A stretch of 64,000 bases of DNA from positions 1-64,000 of the forward strand of contig JADJHZ010000002.1 in the NCBI GenBank assembly GCA_016707205.1, given 5' to 3'. Position 1 is the first letter of the stretch. Each line of letters starts with the position of its first letter. Below the pieces are notes generated by a model. It saw only the letters and a program-made list of their open reading frames with translations. It searched no databases and was not told the DNA's origin. This DNA is from Haliscomenobacter sp. Its GTDB lineage: Bacteria; Bacteroidota; Bacteroidia; Chitinophagales; Saprospiraceae. Shown here one piece after another: positions 60,502 through 64,000 of the stretch. A program made the position numbers and the translations under genes.

Positions 60502-60606
60502 GATCAGGGGCCTGCCTCAAAAACCGTTCTTTACCCCTGGCGTAAAATTTTATTTTATTTTTGGCAGCCATTCGCGAGAACAACCTTTTGTGATAGGCCC
60601 CTGATC
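60502..60606. mobile_element. MITE-like element 2, shorter relative of element 1
   Basis: GATCAGGGGCCT (60502-60513) and AGGCCCCTGATC (60595-60606) are perfect 12-base inverted repeats. The interior (CTGCCTCAAAAACCGTTC, then TAAAATTTTATTTTATTTTT, then GGCAGCC) aligns with the reverse complement of element 1, minus its 32-base palindrome. It lies immediately after the DUF2892 stop codon. Confidence 0.6.
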
Positions 60607-60661
60607 CATCCCTTTTTCCCTGTCTTCCTTTTTTGAGCCTGTTCTTTGCCCGTATATCCGC

Positions 60662-61063
60662 TCAAATTGTTCGCGGGGCCATGGCCTTCAGCGCTCCCAA
60701 TGCCTTTTGCCCATCCTTTCTGGCTACGAAAATATGGTCGTGGTAATAACCGGCTACCACATTGCAACTGATTCCCTGTTTCGCCAGTTCGGAAGCAAAT
60801 GCGGCGGTGAGCCCTACCGCAGACAGGTCCGAGTGTACCTTGAGGGTGATCCAGGCGGCGACAAAATCATAGGAAAAACCCAGGGCATCTGCTTTTTCCC
60901 GCTCCAGGATCATGGTCGAACCTTCCTTTTCCCGGAAAAACCCTAACGGACTTGCGTGAAGGTAAGGGGTGTGATCTGGAACAGAAACAAAGACATACTC
61001 GCCCGGCTGGAGTGCCGGGGACATCGTTGCGATCAGCTTTTCGAGGTTGCTTTCTCCCTTCAT
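60662..61063 (-). CDS. ACT-domain protein (DUF2241 type)
   Basis: 133 residues from the ATG at 61063 (MKGESNLEKLIATMSPALQ); a longer frame to 61111 exists. The N-terminal half has ALQPGEYVFVSVPDHTPYL, and the C-terminal half the ACT-type stretch WITLKVHSDLSAVGLTAAFASELAKQGISCNVVAGYYHDHIFV, which binds small ligands, often amino acids. It may be a regulatory or ligand-sensing protein; no partner is visible. It is divergent from the beta-helix gene. Confidence 0.8.
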   Translation of the reverse strand: MKGESNLEKLIATMSPALQPGEYVFVSVPDHTPYLHASPLGFFREKEGSTMILEREKADALGFSYDFVAAWITLKVHSDLSAVGLTAAFASELAKQGISCNVVAGYYHDHIFVARKDGQKALGALKAMAPRTI

Positions 61064-61146
61064 GGCGCTAACTCTTTGAATCAGGACAAAAGTCGCCTGC
61101 TTTTTTTGCAATAAGGCGTAATTTTCTCAAAAACCAATCGACGGCT

Positions 61147-62667
61147 ATGCGCATCTATATTGTCCTGTTTCTGGTGTTTGGACTCAGCCGGTTTAGCTTG
61201 CCAGCCCAGACTTACTACGTCGCTTTAAATGGCTCGGATCTCAATCCCGGCACGCTCGCCGCGCCCTTTCGCACCTTGAACAAGGCGATCGGCCTGGTAA
61301 AGCCTGGGGAAACGATCTTTTTGAGAGGGGGAATCTACCCGCTAAGTGCTTCCGTCATCATTACTTCCAGCGGCAAGCCGGACGCAATGATCGCGTTGCA
61401 CGCTTATCCGGGGGAGCGGGCCGTTCTGGATGGTTCCGGAATGCCTCTGAGCGCTTCCTATCGCGGTTTCCGGTTAAAGGGAAGTTACTGGCATATCAAA
61501 GGGCTGGATATCCGGGGAGCAGGCCACAATGGGATGCTTATAGAAGGAGGTCATCACAACCTGATCGAACAATGCGCTTTTTACCGCAACCGCGATTCCG
61601 GCCTTCAACTGAGCGCGGGCGCCTCTCACAACACGATCATCAACTGCGATTCCTACCTCAACGCCGACCCTCCGGATTATGGAGATGCCGACGGCTTTGC
61701 CCCCAAACTGGATGTGGGAAGTGAAAATTATTTTTACGGCTGCAGAGCCTGGAAAAACAGCGACGACGGTTGGGATGGGTACCTCCGGGGCGCCAATCAC
61801 GTCAGCAACCGAATCGAAAATTGCTGGTCGTTCGAAAACGGGTATCTCGAAGACGGAACCGATCCGGGCCCTCAAGCGAATGGGAATGGATTCAAAATGG
61901 GCGGTAGCGACGACAAATCCCTCAGCCACACCTTTACCCTTAAACATTGCCTGGCGTTCAAGAATAAAGTAAAAGGGTTTGATCAAAACAGCAATAAAGG
62001 ATCTATGTTCCTTTACAACTGCACGGGGTACAGCAACAAAGGTCCCAATTTTCAGATCAACCAGGAAGTCGATCCGGGAATGGAGATCGTCGTCAAAAAC
62101 TGTATCGACCTGGCTGGAAGCCCAAAAATTGCCGCATTCGCCGAACAAGCGCGAAATAGCTGGATGCCCCCATTGACAGCAAAACCAGTGGATTTTTTAA
62201 GCCTCGACGACGACGCTGCCTATGGCCCCAGGAAAGCGGACGGCAGCCTTCCGGATATGGCGTTTATGCATCTGGCCCCCAACAGCGGGCTTATCAATGC
62301 TGGGATTGATGTCGGATTGCCTTTTAACGGACCAGCGCCCGATTTGGGGTGTTTCGAAACCAACATCACTTCGGCGTCGGGGTATTTGTTTTTAAACAAT
62401 TTCTTCCTTTCTCCCAACCCCCTGCGAACTGCAGGCGAATTGGGTTTCCAGTTGGACCAATCGGTGCATTGCCAAATCCTGCTATTCGATTCGGCAGGCC
62501 GGCTGGCGCAAACCCTGGCGGACCGGGAATTCAAGGCTGGGGAACAGCACCTCCCAATTTCTCCAAACGGGCTTGCTCCAGGGGTATACTACCTGAAAAT
62601 CCGGTGCTCCAGGAGAGGCAAAATCACCGCCCAGGCGATGAAGGCGGTGGTTATTTCGCCAGAGTAG
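61147..62667 (+). CDS. Secreted right-handed beta-helix protein with a type IX sorting domain (pectate-lyase-like)
   Basis: 506 residues with a signal peptide (YIVLFLVFGLSRFSLPAQ). The body is a right-handed parallel beta-helix of the pectate lyase 9 type: TYYVALNGSDLNPGTLAAPFRTLNKAI, then repeats such as HNLIEQCAFYRNRDSGLQL and HTFTLKHCLAFKNKVKGF. The last 85 residues form a C-terminal sorting domain (FFLSPNPLRTAGELGFQL, LFDSAGRLAQTL, GVYYLKIRCSRRGKI), which directs cargo through the type IX system. It is probably an extracellular polysaccharide lyase or binding protein; the catalytic residues were not verified. It fits the SprA encoded in the same window. Confidence 0.85.
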   Translation: MRIYIVLFLVFGLSRFSLPAQTYYVALNGSDLNPGTLAAPFRTLNKAIGLVKPGETIFLRGGIYPLSASVIITSSGKPDAMIALHAYPGERAVLDGSGMPLSASYRGFRLKGSYWHIKGLDIRGAGHNGMLIEGGHHNLIEQCAFYRNRDSGLQLSAGASHNTIINCDSYLNADPPDYGDADGFAPKLDVGSENYFYGCRAWKNSDDGWDGYLRGANHVSNRIENCWSFENGYLEDGTDPGPQANGNGFKMGGSDDKSLSHTFTLKHCLAFKNKVKGFDQNSNKGSMFLYNCTGYSNKGPNFQINQEVDPGMEIVVKNCIDLAGSPKIAAFAEQARNSWMPPLTAKPVDFLSLDDDAAYGPRKADGSLPDMAFMHLAPNSGLINAGIDVGLPFNGPAPDLGCFETNITSASGYLFLNNFFLSPNPLRTAGELGFQLDQSVHCQILLFDSAGRLAQTLADREFKAGEQHLPISPNGLAPGVYYLKIRCSRRGKITAQAMKAVVISPE

Positions 62668-62701
62668 GCACGTTTCCGCCGGATGGAGAAGGCAACGCTC
62701 G

Positions 62702-64000
62702 TCAGAGGGCCAGCCTTAATTTTTCTCTTAGGGCCAATAGCTCATCCCGAAACTGGGCTGCGGCGAGGAAGTCAAGGTCTTTGGCTGCCTGTTTCATTTT
62801 GCGCTCCGTTTCTGCCATCAGTTTTTCCAACTGTTCCCGGGAGAGGTAGCTGATGATCGGGTCTGCAGCCAGGTCGGGGCGGTCGGGTTCGATGTAGGCC
62901 TGAGGCTGTTTGCCCCGGATATCGAGAATCGATTTTTGGTTGAGGATGTCTTCTCGGGATTTGAACACGGTCTGGGGAGTAATCCCATTTTCTTCGTTGT
63001 AGGCCATCTGGATGGAACGGCGGCGGTTGGTTTCTTCCATCGTTTTCCGCATCGAGTCCGTAATCTTGTCCGCATAAAAAATGACCAGGCCATTCGCGTT
63101 TCTGGCAGCGCGTCCCGCAGTTTGGGTCAAAGAACGGTCGTTGCGCAGGAACCCTTCTTTATCGGCATCCAGGATGGCGACAAGCGATACCTCCGGCAAG
63201 TCGAGCCCTTCGCGAAGCAAATTCACGCCCACCAACACGTCAAACTCGCCCAGGCGCAGATCGCGAATGATCTCCACCCGCTCCATCGTTTCTACTTCGG
63301 AATGGATATAGCGGACCTTGACGGACATTCGCGTCAGGTATTTGGTCAGTTCTTCGGCCATGCGCTTGGTGAGGGTGGTCACCAGCACGCGCTCCTGACT
63401 CTTAATGCGTTCGTCAATTTCTTCCAGCAGGTCGTCGATCTGATTGAGGCTGGGGCGCACTTCAATGGGAGGATCAAGTAAGCCGGTAGGCCGGATGACC
63501 TGTTCCACAAACATTCCGTCCGTTTGCTCGAGTTCGTAGCTGCCAGGAGTGGCGCTGACAAATACGACCTGATTGATCAGCCCTTCAAATTCAGAAAAGT
63601 TCAACGGACGATTATCCATTGCCGAAGGCAGCCGGAACCCAAAACTGACCAGGCTGAGCTTTCTGGCCCGGTCGCCCCCATACATGCCCCTTACTTGCGG
63701 GATGGTCACATGGCTTTCGTCTACAATCAGAAGGAAGTCTTCCGGGAAATAATCGAGCAAACAGAAGGGACGGGTCCCGGCAGTCCGCCCATCAAAAAAC
63801 CGGGAGTAGTTTTCCACGCCGCTGCAATAGCCCAACTCCTTGATCATCTCCAGATCGAAGTTCGTGCGTTCATGTATACGCTTGGCTTCCAGCAGCTTGC
63901 CCTCGTGTTCGAAATATTTTTCGTGATCGTAGAGTTCGTCTTCGATGTCTCGGATGATCTGATGAATACGGTCCCGGGGCGCGATATACAAGTTGGCAGG
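62702..64000 (-). CDS. uvrB: Excinuclease subunit UvrB, C-terminal part (5' end outside window)
   Basis: 432 residues, open at the window edge. Visible parts are the ANLYIAPRDRI segment, the helicase lobe with LVTTLTKRMAEELTKYL, VGVNLLREGLDLPEVSLVAILDADKEGFLR and the motif QTAGRAARN. The C-terminal UVR motif (EKLMAETERKMKQAAKDLDFLAAAQFRDELL) binds UvrC. UvrB verifies DNA damage in nucleotide excision repair. Length and order match the C-terminal two thirds of the usual protein of about 670 residues. Confidence 0.97.
   Translation of the reverse strand, partial: PANLYIAPRDRIHQIIRDIEDELYDHEKYFEHEGKLLEAKRIHERTNFDLEMIKELGYCSGVENYSRFFDGRTAGTRPFCLLDYFPEDFLLIVDESHVTIPQVRGMYGGDRARKLSLVSFGFRLPSAMDNRPLNFSEFEGLINQVVFVSATPGSYELEQTDGMFVEQVIRPTGLLDPPIEVRPSLNQIDDLLEEIDERIKSQERVLVTTLTKRMAEELTKYLTRMSVKVRYIHSEVETMERVEIIRDLRLGEFDVLVGVNLLREGLDLPEVSLVAILDADKEGFLRNDRSLTQTAGRAARNANGLVIFYADKITDSMRKTMEETNRRRSIQMAYNEENGITPQTVFKSREDILNQKSILDIRGKQPQAYIEPDRPDLAADPIISYLSREQLEKLMAETERKMKQAAKDLDFLAAAQFRDELLALREKLRLAL

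Noticed and set aside
1..64000. tRNA or rRNA genes
   Set aside because: No cloverleaf or conserved rRNA stretch was noticed in the intergenic regions; a dedicated search could still find one.

Overview
The window is chromosomal DNA of a Bacteroidota bacterium, most likely a gliding relative of the Saprospiria or Chitinophagia; the exact family cannot be settled from sequence alone. The grounds are the type IX secretion and gliding genes (sprA, gldB, gldH, a PorT-like barrel and a cargo-type C-terminal sorting domain), the fused murF-alr gene, the split ATP synthase cluster (B-E-F-H-A-G, with beta and epsilon not present here), a DUF5606 protein, and repeated TAnnTTTG promoter boxes a short distance upstream of start codons. 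There are no rRNA or tRNA genes, no CRISPR array and no intact insertion sequence.

Layout: 1-3.3 kb holds two peptide-transporter genes (POT, cut by the window edge, and OPT) and a small membrane protein. 3.3-11.5 kb is a minus-strand block of three SurA/PpiD-type periplasmic chaperones, murF-alr and purD. 11.6-23.6 kb is a plus-strand block: ruvA, the giant sprA, a histidine kinase with its response regulator, and pyrD. 23.6-32.9 kb has nadC, a PorT-like barrel, gldB, tatA, a DUF937 protein, a LysM lytic transglycosylase, carB and gldH. 33-38 kb has dnaJ-grpE, a thioredoxin-like protein, a flavin reductase, a nucleotidyltransferase and a putative nuclease-fold protein that overlaps atpG. 38-43.4 kb is the ATP synthase cluster. 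43.8-54 kb has nadB, a glycosyltransferase, an M3 peptidase, DUF5606, a fused E1 dehydrogenase, a dienelactone-hydrolase homologue and PBP1A. 54.4-64 kb has groEL-groES, a beta-propeller/phosphoesterase fusion, a Crp/Fnr regulator with DUF2892, an ACT protein, a beta-helix T9SS cargo and uvrB, cut by the window edge.

Much of the content fits envelope biogenesis. The SurA/PpiD chaperones would escort outer-membrane proteins, SprA and the PorT-like barrel belong to type IX secretion, GldB and GldH to gliding, the beta-helix protein is a likely cargo, and MurF-Alr, MltD and PBP1A handle peptidoglycan. The rest is housekeeping: NAD, pyrimidine and purine synthesis, energy and protein folding.

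The least ordinary signals lie between genes. Two gene starts (OPT and nadB) are preceded by long hairpins built from 7-nt or 9-nt tandem repeats in inverted order. Two related palindromic MITE-like elements flank the Crp/Fnr-DUF2892 pair, and a possible third fragment lies at the sprA 3' end. A perfect GTGA-N6-TCAC palindrome sits near -41 of the DUF2892 promoter. Both chaperone operons (groES-groEL and grpE-dnaJ) carry sigma-54-like GG-N10-GC elements. Six single-base frame breaks, most in short homopolymers, split five otherwise intact genes and look more like sequence errors than gene decay.
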